Under the pieces are notes generated by a model that saw only the letters and a list, made by a program, of their open reading frames with translations, searched no databases and was not told where the DNA came from. Of a stretch of 64,000 nt of DNA, positions 26,635 to 39,413 are shown one piece after another. The number at the start of each line of letters is the position of its first letter. Positions within the stretch are counted from its first letter, which is position 1. Both the position numbers and the translations under genes were made by a program. The stretch is from Cocos nucifera. Its lineage: Eukaryota > Streptophyta > Magnoliopsida > Arecales > Arecaceae. The stretch is from assembly GCA_006176705.1 (NCBI GenBank), contig QRFJ01000381.1:985923-1049922 (forward strand). Direction: 5' to 3'.

Positions 26635-27249
26635 AGAAACATCCATATCTTCCTAAATAAGAAAAATTCAATATTCTCAATCTTGCAGAAGTTGTTTCAA
26701 TCATTTTTTGATTGAAAATATCTGAATTCTCCTAAGTTTCAAGTACAACATCAAAAGCTATGGAATAGATTGCAGTCCCTCACTATACATCCCATTCCTA
26801 AAGCTTTTTCTTTGAATGTGATTTAGGTTCTATTTTTTTGTCCCTAAAGCTTCTTCTTTTGATGGTTTATTTAGTACTTTATTATTCATAACATCCTCCC
26901 TATTTCTCTTCTATATGAAGTCTATTGCTGAATATTTATGTCGGACTCTAATCAAAGTTGGTTACTCTATTGAACAGTCTCTATAAATTCTGACCTTTTA
27001 TTTTAATAAAATGAAGGTGGCTCTGCTACCTCATGTTTACATCAAAATAATATGTGTATGTGTGTGTTGGATAAGAAAAGAAGGAGAACCCATCCTAAAT
27101 TTTATTAAGAAAATTATAAAAAAAGAAAGAGAAAAAAATTACTTTCATTCAACAATTAAAAAAAATATTCAAAAATCTCTATGTATAGAAATTAAACCCC
27201 ATTTGAATTTTAAATTTTATTTTCAAATTTTAAGTAAACATCCATCTTG
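26635..27249 (+). repeat. Tandem second copy of the LINE 3' end (~615 bp)
   Basis: Bases 26019-26634 and 26635-27249 are direct copies. Both start at 'gagaa(g/a)catccatatc' and end at 'taaacatccatcttg', with many substitutions and small indels between them. A local tandem duplication of the LINE tail is the simplest explanation. Confidence 0.85.
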
Positions 27250-27639
27250 CCATCAGATCATAGTAGACCATCAATGACCTCAATCACCTCACTTCACATA
27301 TTTTCTTTTTTCCCCACTAGAGAAGATTTTGGGGTATGCTCTACCTCACCTTTACTTTAAATACTAAAAGAAGAGATCAAAAGAGAAGAGAGTTGGAATT
27401 GGAGAAGGTGTTTGTGTTGAAAAGAGAGAAGAAAATGAAAGAGGGAGGAAGGACCATTCCTATTCTAAGGGTTGGCAAAAGGAGGTAAGACTTATTAAGG
27501 AGGAGCACCCACAAGGAGAGGGAAAGAGGGAGGAAAAGACAAGGGAGGAGAGGAGGGCCGGTAAGCATGAAGATAAGGAAGAGGGTACCAGATTGGGAGA
27601 GATCATTAGAGAAAAATGTAGAGTCAATAAGGAAGGAGG

Positions 27640-28745
27640 GTGTCATGCCCCAACCTGATAGCTCTCTAATCCGGCATGCGATAGAGGGCCATACAATTCT
27701 AAGATTTAACCTTACAGAATATGTAAGACCTACCATTTCAATCATACATATATTCATATCAATCCAAACTCATGCAATAGTAATTAAAGCAATCTTCTAA
27801 TTTCTTCAATAAAAATAATTCATAAAGACTAATAAGGATGAATAACACAAAGTCCAAATTAAATTTTATTCAAAACTAAAACTAAGCAAATGGTAACTAA
27901 AGTTCTATACTCCTCACTGATTGGTCCTAAGTTCAATATGCTCTTCTAGATCTAAAAAAAATATAAAGACGAAGTGAGTTTTATAAACTCAGTAAGTTTC
28001 TAATATCTCTGAGATATCAAACATAAATTAAATTTTTATTTCAACCACAGCAATTTGACAAAAATAAGGTACATATATTAATATAATTATTTTTTTAAAA
28101 TATGCCATGTATAATAGTAAAACATAAAATACTCTTTCAATCTTTCGTGACTACAGCCATAATAAGCTCTATGCTAGGTTTGGAAGATACTAGTCCCTGA
28201 ATACAAAACACGCAATCAGTACGAATAATCAGTCTCATTGATTAGGCCTAAAAGAGAACTAGTTTTGATTCATATGGTCACGATTAACTCCAAAATCAGA
28301 TAAAATGACTAGTCTTGAAAACAAACACATAATTTATCAGCATGTGTCAATGATTAGCCCCAACTAGCTAGGCCTAGAAAAAACTAGTTTTTAACAAATG
28401 ACCAATGATCAATTTTTTTAGCTAGACCTAGATCATAGTCTAATTAGAAAGTTTTTGGTAAAATAATTGGCTTAAATGTATTATTTGGATTTCTTGATCT
28501 TATATAAATATTTAAGATCTTCTCAGTGAATTATAACCGATGTAGGACTAAATATACGTTCATATGGATCCTCACATACTTTCTATATTTAAGCATTGGC
28601 ATCCTCACTAAACTAACGATTCAAATTCATACATCCATTCATAAATACTATAATCGACCTATGGTCAGCCTCAATAAATAGTATCCCATAGTTCATATGG
28701 GTTATGGACAGGATCAGCTCTAATATCATTTGTAATAACTCAAAC
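27640..28745. repeat. Dispersed repeat, copy B (uninterrupted)
   Basis: Begins around 'gtcatgccccaacctgatag' and ends near 'taataactcaaacttcatcc'. The part from about 27780 to 28480 matches copy A on both sides of CACTA-1. It is non-coding, and the family is unknown. Confidence 0.65.
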
Positions 28746-29102
28746 TTCATCCAAAAAAATTAGCCAAAAAGTATTATTTAAATTATTTAATCTTGTATAA
28801 GTATCCAAAATCTTTCCAACAAATAATCGATATAGAAAATACACGCCCTCATGAATCCTCATAGAGGGTGATGCCTCCCACAGAAAAAGAGAGAAAGAAG
28901 AGGGAAGGAGGGTGGAGGAGTTTGTTAACATAAGTAGAGAAAGGGGAGGAAGAGAGGAATCGAGGAAGGAAAAAGAAGAGTAAAGATAGGAAGAAGGGGG
29001 AGATAGAGTGAGAAAGAGAGAAGTAGAGGAGGAAGGAGCAACCCAGAGTATTGGCCAATTGTTGGAGGTAGAAGAAGAGGAGGAAAGAGAGAGGGAAGTA
29101 GA

Positions 29103-31830
29103 TGTTAGGCCTGAAATTGATTTTGATGATACTAAAAGAGTTTGAGAATAAATTATGATTACTAATGATGCTTTTGAGGGTGATTGTAGGATTTTTTATA
29201 TTGATCAAAGGTTGATCTTAATTAAAAAGAAGCACTCTCAAATTGAAGTGATTTTATGTTATCAGATCAAAGATTTAAGTTTTGGAAGCAAAGAAACTAA
29301 AGTCAGCATGAAAAAAAATTGATAAAAAAAAAAATCTAGCCTAGAATGACTTCTTAACTATTCAAATATTAAGTTTAAGAAGACAAGTCTAGTTTAGAAT
29401 ATATTTGAATAAAAAATATTTAAAATTAGAGAAAAATAATTTTGGCATGCATGCATGGCATGCCTTTGAGTCGACCAAGAAAGTAGTTTAGCCGACCTAG
29501 TCTCCGCTTAAGAGAAGAGACAGAAAGAGATAAAATTCAAATGATCTTCCTTAGTTGACCAAGTTTTCATATGAATCGATCAAGACAGGGTCATAGCCAA
29601 CTCATCTATTTGGATAACTGACTCTATCTCAGACTCAGGGTGAAGATAGAATATTGGAGATTTCATAGATTCTCTTGAGCCGACCAAGATTAGAGCTTAC
29701 CCAACTAACAAAAATGAGAAAGCTGACTCAATCTTAGAGATAGAAGAATATAAAAAGTAGTGAAAATTCATAAGTTCTCTAAGCCAACTCAGAAAGTCAA
29801 TTAGCTAACCAAGTCATGAAAGTTTGTCGACTGAAAAAATATCTAAGCTGACCTAATCTCAAGCAGACAGAATAGATAAAAAGTAAGAAAATTTATATCT
29901 ATTTCTGAGCCATCTCAAAGTTTCACTTAGTGAACTCAATACTTCAGGTTAACCGACTAAGGGCTTGGCTTAGCCAACTTATAAATTTCTAACAAAATAA
30001 ATGCTAGATTAATTTTTAGATTATTTTAAATGATTATTTTTTATTTATAATAGTTATTTTCAAGCTTTCAACGGCTAGAGTATTAATTACATATATTTTT
30101 GAAGCCATAAAAGTAAAGAATTAAAAAAAAATTGGGGTATTGAAAAAATTTTGAGCCTATTGAGTTTTATTCTTCAAGCTATTAAGTGGAACAAAAAGAA
30201 AGAAGAAAAACGAAATTAAAAGAGCTTTTAATTATGACATTCCCATATTTACTCAACTAAAAAGAGAGAAAAAGTACATTGAATTGAGCTAACAATCGTT
30301 GAGCAAAAATATTGAAGTCTTCATCAATCCTCTTCCAAGCATTCATGTTTAGTTTGGTATAAAGGATGGATTGAAGGAAGGATAGATAAAGAAGAAAGGA
30401 TGGATGAGAGAGAGGATGGATGGATTTTTCATCAATCCTTTCATATATTTGGTGAAATATAGAAAGATTGATAAAAGTGATTTTTTTCTCTATTTGATAT
30501 AGAAGAAATAAAAGAAAGGATGGATGATATTTATATTACATTTTTATTAAACTATCCTTTAAAAAAATTATTACTATTATTAATTTATAACACTAATTTA
30601 TACTAAATAAGTAAACAATATATAAACTTATAATCATTATAATATATAATTATATAAATATTTAATTTTAATTTATTTTAATTTAATAAATAATTTTATA
30701 ATTAAATTATTAATGAGTTAATTATATAAATAATTAGTTAATTTATAATTTAATAATTAATTTTATTAATAATATAAATAACTAGTTAATTTATAATTTA
30801 ATTTAATAATTAATTATATTATACAAATAATTAAATAAAAATAATAAATAAAAATAGATAAATTGAAGATAATTCTACTTATTTAATTATAATTATCAAA
30901 ATTATGTACTAAAATTAATATAATTAGTAATAAAATTTAATTTATATGATTAATAGTATATATAAAAATATATTAAAAAATATGAATAAAAAAGTAAAGT
31001 AATATTATAATTTTATCAAAAAAATTAATGAGAGATAATTTTGTCTATGCAAAAATCCATCCATCAATGTTTCATCCATCCTTTCTTCATCCTCTCAATT
31101 TGGGAGAATACAAATTGGTGGATCAGGATGGATAAAAAATCTTACTTTTTTATCTATTCTTTCTATAATTTTTTGAATCAAACGATGGATGGAGGCCATC
31201 CATCCTTCCAACCTTATCCATTCTCTCTCTCATGGCCCCAATCAAACATATGATCAAGGAAGAAGTCAAAGCAATTCAAAAGATCCACCACTTTGACTTT
31301 TTTAGGAGTTGAAAAAATTTATTATTTATATTTTAAATTCTTGTATATCTTTCTTTAAATTGTTGTGATAAGTTTCTTAAGAAAGAAACTTAGATATTCA
31401 AGGGTTGGTCCAAGCCATAAATTGGATGGTATAAGGTTCTGATTTATGAATCAGTAAAAATCAACTAGGTTGATTGTAAGCCAGAAAAAATAATTTGTTA
31501 TAAGTTTTTGATTGACGAGCTAGAAAAAATCAATTAGGTTGAATTATGAACCCATGAAAATAATCGAACTGTAATCTTAAAAAATTATAGTTGAATTTTT
31601 CATGTGAGTTAACTTGGGAAATGGATGTAGATACCGAGTTAAGCACCGAATTATTATATATTTTTTTATATTTATTATTATATATTTATATTTATATTTA
31701 ATCTTTTATTATATATTTATTTTTTGTTAAGCATTCCATAAATATTTTTAAATTTATTATTGGGCACAAATTTTTTAAATAATTTTTAAGAAACCAATTT
31801 ATCTTTCCTATTTGGTTGCCATCTCTGGAA
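29103..31830 (+). mobile_element. Copia (SIRE/Maximus-like) LTR, probably solo, with a nested insertion
   Basis: The sequence starts TGTTAGGCCTGAAATTGATT and runs through a region repeating 'gccgacc/gtcgacc' words. It then passes 'aagcattcatg', the nested insertion, 'atgatcaaggaagaagtc', and a U5-like stretch with 'ggatgtagataccgag'. This order resembles SIRE/Maximus LTRs of plants as I recall them. No internal gag-pol was seen beside it. The right limit is approximate and no target duplication was confirmed. Confidence 0.5.
30348..31249. mobile_element. AT-rich 902-bp insertion with 'ggatggat' inverted ends
   Basis: It lies between 'attcATG' and 'ATGatcaagg' of the LTR, suggesting a 3-bp ATG duplication. 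Left-end text such as 'aaggatggattgaaggaagg' is mirrored on the right by 'gatggatggaggccatccat' and 'ccttccaacc'. The core (30560-31020) is very AT-rich. It is likely a non-autonomous DNA element; class uncertain. Confidence 0.5.
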
Positions 31831-34800
31831 AACATTAAATTTGATGGACTACCGGAGGGAGAAGAATCCCACATCAATTAGTTGAGGCATTGAGTTCCTC
31901 CTTGAAGGCCTACGAGAACAAGCTTGGCCATGGCATTGTAAGAGGGTGCTATCGCTGTTATAGTGGCGGAATGGGCTGAAGGGGTTTATTACTGCTATTG
32001 TTGGAAGAATTGAGGGCAGGAATCTAGGAGTGGAAAGGAGAGACCGGCTGGCGATCGGAGAGGATGATTGCACAATTCTCCACCAGAGAAGGAAAGAATT
32101 TGTGGGGTTTGGGTTAGGATGGTATTTTAAAAAAGTTTTTAGTAGTTATGAGTGTAGCTTTTCCACTTGATATCACAGTATTAATATATAAAATGGAATA
32201 GATTGTGCAAAAAGTATTTTGTTATCTTTTTCTGATATTAATTATAATTCATCCTTTAAAAATATGCCAACTATTGTTCATTGATGTAGACAAAAACCTA
32301 CTAAGTGACATCCTACAATGCATCTTTTTTTTATTTCTTTCGAACCTCAAGAAGGATGAAGGTAAAACTAAAACTAAAATACCTTCTGTGTTTATCATGA
32401 TGAATGTGGGACACAAACCAATAGTCATGTTGTCTCAAAGCAAAGGGTTAGTTGTTCAAGTTTTGACTATTGTTATCCTTAAGATATTCAAAGTTGTTGG
32501 GAATTCTGTAAGTAAAAAAAAAAAATCGGATCCATGAGTTCTAATTTGTAGGTCCATATCTCAAGCATGTAGAGATATGTCATCTCAAAAAGGAAGAAAA
32601 GATTTTTTGGGGATGGGGGCATAGGATGCAAAGCTTAGACAAGCATGTGTAGCTACTCTATCTAAAATGATTAATTTGGTTCATAAAAAAAAATTTATCT
32701 CATTGAAATATATTTTTTAAAAAATTAATATTTATGTATATTACATTTAGAAAAATAATTTTGATGTATTTAATTGATCATAGAAAAGCGGTATAAGAAC
32801 ATACTTTCTTTAATGACTTATATTTATTTGAGTATATATATTTTTTAAAAAATATAAAACCACGGGCATTTTCATAAAAAAAAGGAAATTTATCTTGATT
32901 CTTAGCTTATGGAAAATGGGCTTTCCATATCCTACATGAGTTTCTTTTTCTTATAGAGGTGGAAAATTTATTTCAATACTTTATCATCTCTCTTGTTTGA
33001 AAACTCCGACGAAGCAGAAGCTATTTCGTCATTTTCTTGTTCACACTTTCCTTCCTCCTCTTCCGGGGAACCAAGCAAATTCAAAAGGAAGAAAATAGAA
33101 AAACTAAAGAAGTAGATCTCAAATCTGGACCACCGATGTCCAATCTCAAGCAACTTTGTGAACTTTATCGCATTGAACCACATAAAAAAATATCCAACAT
33201 GAGGCAGGTTTTTTGTGGTCAAAAGCCTGCTCATATGAATTCTCCATCGACAGCCCTCTCTCCCTCCATCGTTGCCACACGTATGGATTGGCAGCAATGA
33301 GGTCGGATCCCATCAAGTTCAGCACTTGAACTTGACGGTCCGGTTCCATCCTTGTATGGTTGGATGGCAGTGATGCATCAGGGCCCATGCTATACGTGAA
33401 ACACTGGCTCCTAAGAGGACATGGGGCATGATGCATCACAGTCATCCTGCAAGACATGGATGGCCGTGATTGGAACGCGGACCATGAGTTCACTGAACTC
33501 TAGAGGATCCCACTCAGCAGCAATGGCATGGGAGGATTATGGATGGTGGATCGCCAATGCTGACGTGCGTCATCATCTATGAAATAGCAAAGCTGGAGGA
33601 AACCATCACCACCAATAATTGATTTGACGAAAGCTTTCCGTATCATTAGTCCTCCCAAAAACTCTCTCCTTCAAATGTCCTCAAAGCTTGTAGTAACTAA
33701 GGTTCCATTGATTTCGCGTGGGAATTAACTGCAAATGGGTCTGGTTAGATCCTGCTCCAGCTTTGCATTGGTTTAGCTCGAATTGAACTTAGACCTGAGT
33801 TCAACCCATTCATTTAGAAATCGAGCGATGCTGCCTTTAGGCTGAATGCGACCATGATTCGAGTTTGTTTTTGTGATTTGGTGATTTCTACCATCAAATT
33901 GAGTAGAAGCCATATAGCCAGATTCAACGTATGGATCTCGACTTTGGGTATGGTCAGGTCCAGGTTAGGTTGAGTATGAATTCGGTTTTGGGTTACCGAA
34001 ACCAACTTAGATCCCGATCTGAGATGGGGTATATATGGTATTAACTGTGGCAGTGCTCCTATTTGATGCTTATTTTATGATCCATGATGCATCCCCCCAA
34101 CCAATAGGGGTTCATGCATCTCCATTGATGTGTTAGAGATCCTTTGTTTTTGGTGAGCATGCAATGGGGACCTAAATGATAATAATAGCTCACCAGATGC
34201 AAGAATTATGGTCAATTTTTTGCTGAAAGAAAGGAAAAAAAAAAATCATCAGTTCATTTCCAATTTGCTGGGGCCAATGCTGCAGAATTATGGAACTTTG
34301 GCGTGTTTATTGACGAGCACATACACACACACATCCAACACATGTTGGAGATGACATGATGGAAGTGTTGCAATACCATGTGCTGATGGAGATGCATGCT
34401 GGGGTCATCCATAAATAATTAGATGGTTTAGGATCCGGCTAAGTCGAACCTACTATTTTGGGATGTCGTATTTGGCCTATTATTTTTTGGTTAGTCCAAT
34501 TTTTCCCTCAAAACAACAATGTCTTTATCATTGTTGGTGTCGTCTAGAATTTGGCAGTGGAGGCCAACGAAATCATTGAGTCGATGTCTCACTTCTCTCA
34601 TTTTCCATTGTCATGCGAAGCATCATGCACCATCCATTTCACCTAGTTTTTGGAATTTTGGTACACAAAGCCAACTGGTGGAATATTTAACAGCTTCAGG
34701 AAAGACTTCCGATGTGGTACCACTCATATCAATACCATGTCGGCAGAGCATTGGTACATCTTGTGTGGGGATTGATTCGGTGTACTGATATCCGATAGGG

Positions 34801-35800
34801 AATTACTTTGGTATTAGTACTACATTTGATATGAGTAGCACATATCAGTACTCCAAACCTTGATCCTAGAAATTTATACATGTTAACTCATAAATCAGTA
34901 TATGTGCATGTATAGGCACATACATAAACACACACACACACATATATATAATTTTAAGTTGCACTTAGTATAATTCTTATAGAGTTATATCTTTTTTGAA
35001 TTGAATAATGATGATGCTATATTGATGATCTAAGCTATTTAATTTAATCTATCACCTATAAATTGCTTATACATCAAAAATCATATGATTTGAGATTTTT
35101 AACTTATAGATCAAGTGATTAAAATTTGACTATTAAAATATTATAAAATAATACATATTGTTTAACTACTTAAGGGGGCGATCAAAGAGATAAAATTTAA
35201 GTACAAAGTTCTAGGGATTAAGGTGTCTATCTAATAGAAGGTGGGGTCCAGATTGATGGCTTGCTAGTTGTCCATATTCAAATCTGAAATTAAGACTAAC
35301 TTGAACTACCAATTTTATACTTTTGAGAGAATATAATGTGTTGTATCAGGTTTGCAACGATCAATGCATATCTCATGGTAGCTAAGGACTTCTACTAGGT
35401 TTATTCTAGATTAAGCTACATTCTAGTTTAAATAACATGACGAGGACTTTTTACTCTCTCGCCACGCGCTTGTGGATCAAAAGACCATGCTGGCCTCAAG
35501 GAGGGAACATGGGTTTTGATCCTGATTTAATTAGGGGGGGGCATCCAACTTTAATTAAAGAGCGCGTCTGTTACATACTGAGAAAAAAAGGGAGAGGTGG
35601 GAGGCCAATTGCTTATGTGTTTGCATGGATTATTGGAAGTAACGTTTAAGATTTTTTTTTGGGTCCAATTATATCCAAAATATAATTTGTGATCTACTCG
35701 ATTATCAACAATTTGGGGCTTGTTTAAGATTTTTTTTGTTTTTTGGTCCGATTAAAACCCACCTTATTTGCTTTTAAAAGTAACGTAACAATAGTATATA
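31831..35800. other. Intergenic, no gene recognised
   Basis: AT-rich sequence with short open frames around 32205-32537, 33037-33493 and 34519-34788 that show no domain, no plausible splice partners and no codon bias. The stretch near 34690-34860 contains 'ggtatt/gatatc/cagtact' words like those of the short repeat at 57793-57960. Confidence 0.5.
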
Positions 35801-35808
35801 TATATATC

Positions 35809-36081
35809 CATTCATGAAAAAGATTGTTACTATAAAAGAGAAAATGATCGCAAACTTATAACACTTTTAGTTTTTAATAAAATATTCAGAGAATCTTAAA
35901 TAAAAACTATGCTTCAATAAAAATTATGTATGCGTATGCATGTATATACATATATACATTCATCCATACCAAAGATTGTAACGATAAAAAAAAAAAATAT
36001 AGTGACAAACCTATAACACTTTTAGTTTAATTTTAATAAAATATTCAGGGATCCTTGAATGAAAATTATGTTTCAATAAAC
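35809..36081. repeat. Degenerate direct repeat, ~150-bp period
   Basis: Two copies share 'aagattgtaac', 'ataacacttttagttt', 'aataaaatattcag' and 'aattatgtttcaataaa' in the same order (about 35809-35925 and 35958-36081). Confidence 0.7.
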
Positions 36082-36599
36082 ATATCATACTTGCCAAACA
36101 AGCTAAGGATTCCTTGAACATAAATTTCAAATGAATCGGTTATCTCATTCTTCTCGTGTTAATGATCGAATCAAGTGGTACCTTGCCTCATCACCAATTT
36201 AAGCAGGTGATTCTTTGCTGCCATGATTGACTCTTAGAAAACACGGACTATATTAGAATTTAGCTGATAATGGTTTTGATTGGACCGGTCGCTAAACCAG
36301 CCAAAATGGGCGTAATTGAACTAATTAAGAAAAAGCGAGCCAATAAACATGGACTATATTATTGTCCTTGGACCGGTCACCAAACCAGCATTATTTAAGC
36401 TTTTCGCTAGCGCAATAATCTAGCTCAGTTAAAGTTCAGTTTAGTTTATTTTGAGCCAAGGACGAAGTATCTGCCAAACAAGCGCTATACAATTATGGCT
36501 TGGTGAAAACCCCCCCGGTGCGAGTCTCCATCAAGTTTTAAACAGATGTTTTTGAGTTGATAATTTGCTTTCTTGAACAGGTGGCGATAATGTCACCAC

Positions 36600-37340
36600 A
36601 CCTTCATTAAAAAGATGTAAATTTTTTTAAAAAAATTATTTAGATAATCAAACCTGCACCTTCCGATTCAAGGTCGGCAATCCGGCTCCATATCGAAAAC
36701 AAATGTTTAATTATCAAAATAGAACCTCTAAAAAAATTATCAATCCGACTATAGCATCTACAAATTTTATCACACCGACATCCTATCGGCATTGTAGAAT
36801 ACGAAGAAAGATCGATTATCCATCGATAAATCGACCATCTATTAGATAGCATCTAATATTCTCAGATGGCAACTTATCTAAACAATCTGATGCATTGTAC
36901 AATCAACAACCTTTCGACACAAACTATTGGAACCGTCGATTGACAGTCGATATGTCGGAACCACCGACTAACAGTTGGTATATCAAAATCACCGACTGAT
37001 AGTCGGTATGTTGAAATCCATGATCATGATATTGGGTAACTGCCACATGCCACGATCATCAATGGACATAAACTCCTTATTAATTTTGTGATAATGGCCC
37101 AATAATAGGGGATAACTATCTTTTAGTGTCAGAAAAAATGAGATTCCATATGCTCAACCGTCACATCCGATCATCTATAAAAAGAAGGTAAGAAAATAGA
37201 TAAAGAGAAGAATTTTAAACTAAAATTCTGTTAAATTCAATTCTAAATATTCTATTTATCATTTTTCACTAATTTAGGCATCGAAGGTTCCGCCAGATAA
37301 AATATTGGCTAGTAGACTCATCTTGCAGGTCACCCTTCAT
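36600..37340 (+). mobile_element. Gypsy-like LTR (solo or fragment)
   Basis: Contains a TATA box (TCTATAAAAAG near 37174), then pyrimidine/AT-rich sequence, then 'taggcatcgaaggttccgcc' and 'cttgcaggtcaccc', an arrangement seen at the R-U5 part of plant Gypsy LTRs. Upstream is a perfect-length 3 x 28-bp tandem array (36932-37015) built on 'ccgactgatagtcggtat'. No gag-pol is adjacent. Boundaries are approximate. Confidence 0.42.
36932..37015. repeat. Three 28-bp tandem units
   Basis: Units at 36932-36959, 36960-36987 and 36988-37015 share the pattern 'accgac(t/c)ga(t/c)agtcggtatgt', each a small imperfect palindrome. They fall in the putative U3 of the Gypsy-like LTR. Confidence 0.85.
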
Positions 37341-39308
37341 CGAAGTAAGATGCACTCGGGATTGGCCGCAACAGACTCAAATTTTGATAACTTAGGCTTG
37401 GCTCGAAGTCCATTTAAAAATAAATTTAGTTTATATTCGAGGTCTAGCTCATGATCAGCTCTAATCCGAAGTACATTCCACAGGAAGGAAGGGCACCACC
37501 TTGGCCCAAGGCTGACAGGCCGCAATCCAAAAGAAGGTATTCGGCCCATTGATGGCCCAAAGGACAGCAAAAAAAATTAACAGCACCTAACCTAGATATT
37601 TGAACTTTATTGTATAGATATCAGACAATGCAAGGGTAATGAGTGACAAATTTATTCATCAACTGGGTATTTAAGCTTGATAAAATCAAACATGTGTAAG
37701 CCAGGAAATTGTCAGGCTTGACATGTTTATAAATCAAGTCAGCCTGAAAGCTTAGCCCATGGGCTGTTGAATGGCCCGCTTAATTGGATGCATGGATGTT
37801 CCTTCAAGCTCAAATTCATTTTTAAAACGAAAAGCTATATAAGCATAGTTTAAAGGAAACAAGCTAGAGTTTAGTAAATCTCTAACACAATGGCACTGCA
37901 ATCTGTTTTAAAAAATTAAGGCCACAAAAATTTTTAAAATGATTCCAACAAACTTATCATAAAATTTTATGGAAGGAGTTAGATTTTGAAATAAGCATGA
38001 AAATATATGGCTACATGCCAACTATTTAGTTATCGAAAAATATATTTTTATTTTAATTTTTGAGAAAAAAAAAGAATATGCTGATATCTCAGAACTTATC
38101 CTTATTCTTTTCAATATTCAAACTAATAAAAATTAAATATATTTTAAAAATATAATTATTTTAATTTTTATTTTTTATTGATTTTAATTTTGATTATAAA
38201 TTAAATATATCCTAAAATTAGGTTCCATCTAATCTGCACCAACTGGGTTTTCTTCAAGCTCCCCAATCGCTGTGCCAGTGACGAAGCCCGATGCTTTTTT
38301 TAACGGGTTGGATCCGTTCGCATAATTTTTCACCATCAAATCAATCGTGTATTTTATCAAAATTTGAATATCAGAATGATCTGATGGTAAAAAAGTATGT
38401 TCACATGTTCGTGCTATTCATGTAGACAAAAGTTTGTTCGCATGGTCGTGCTATTCATATAGATAAATCTTGTTTCACTGGCTTTAATTCATCGTAAAAT
38501 ATTTTATATATCACGTTCGGTGTAATAAAATTGGCAAAATGTATCAAATTATTCCATTAAAACACGTAGTTTCACAAATATATATTTAATATTTTATAAT
38601 ATTTAAAATTTTAAATAATAAAAATATTTTTTTCTAAAAATTATAGTATTTATTTATAAAAAATTATAGTATTTTTATAAAAAATATAATATTTTATTTA
38701 AAATATTATAATTTTTATGAATAAATATTATAATTTTTATAAAAACAATTATATTACAATATGAAAGAAAATATATATATATAATTATAATATCTTTTTA
38801 TAAAAATTATGACATATATTCTAAATAAAATATTATATTTATTATAAAAATATCATAATTTTAATAATATAATATTATAATTTTTATAAATAAATAATAT
38901 AATTTAAAAAAAATATATATTTTTACCATTCAAAATCCTAACGCTGTGAGATACGTTGAAAAACGAGCGCTACGTCTCAATAATCCGGTGCACTTCACGA
39001 TTATTTTATTATAAAAAAAAGAAAAAAAAAATACTCTTGGTTCATTCCTGACCCCGTTTACGATATGGCGAGGGCCACGCGGTGTAACTGCGGATGGTGG
39101 AACCACGAAAACCACGCGGTGGTGGCCAGCTGGGTTTCGAGATCTGTGATGATGATCTATCTCTACTCGAAGATATGACTAATTACTGTTCGCACGTGCA
39201 CAAACTTTATCTGATTGACGATGTGACGTGGCGAGGCCCTCCCTCGGAGCAAGTGAATTTGTCGGGGAAAGAAAAAAGGAAAAAAAAATCAACCGATCTA
39301 AGTTCTAA
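37341..39308. other. Intergenic, very AT-rich; region upstream of the B3 gene
   Basis: No gene seen. A 35-37 bp direct repeat ('gtcgtgctattcata/gtaga') occurs at about 38399-38470. Bases 38570-38930 are nearly pure A/T with many 'aaatattataattttta' words. The B3 promoter should lie within 38930-39413; a pyrimidine patch is present at 39328-39340. Confidence 0.5.
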
Positions 39309-39413
39309 ATGGGTAGTGTAAAATATTCTCTCTTTTTCCCAGATATGCTTCCAGTAACCTCCATTCTCACAGTTCACCATTCGTTGCTCTCTCCCATTTC
39401 TCCACCTACCACC

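Noticed and set aside
33300..33500. Possible small inverted pair 'atgatgcatca' near 33370 and 33430
   Set aside because: The pairing is short and does not extend to definable termini or a target duplication.
34519..34788. 89-residue plus-strand frame
   Set aside because: Overlaps a repeat with ggtatt/gatatc words; no motif and no splicing partners.
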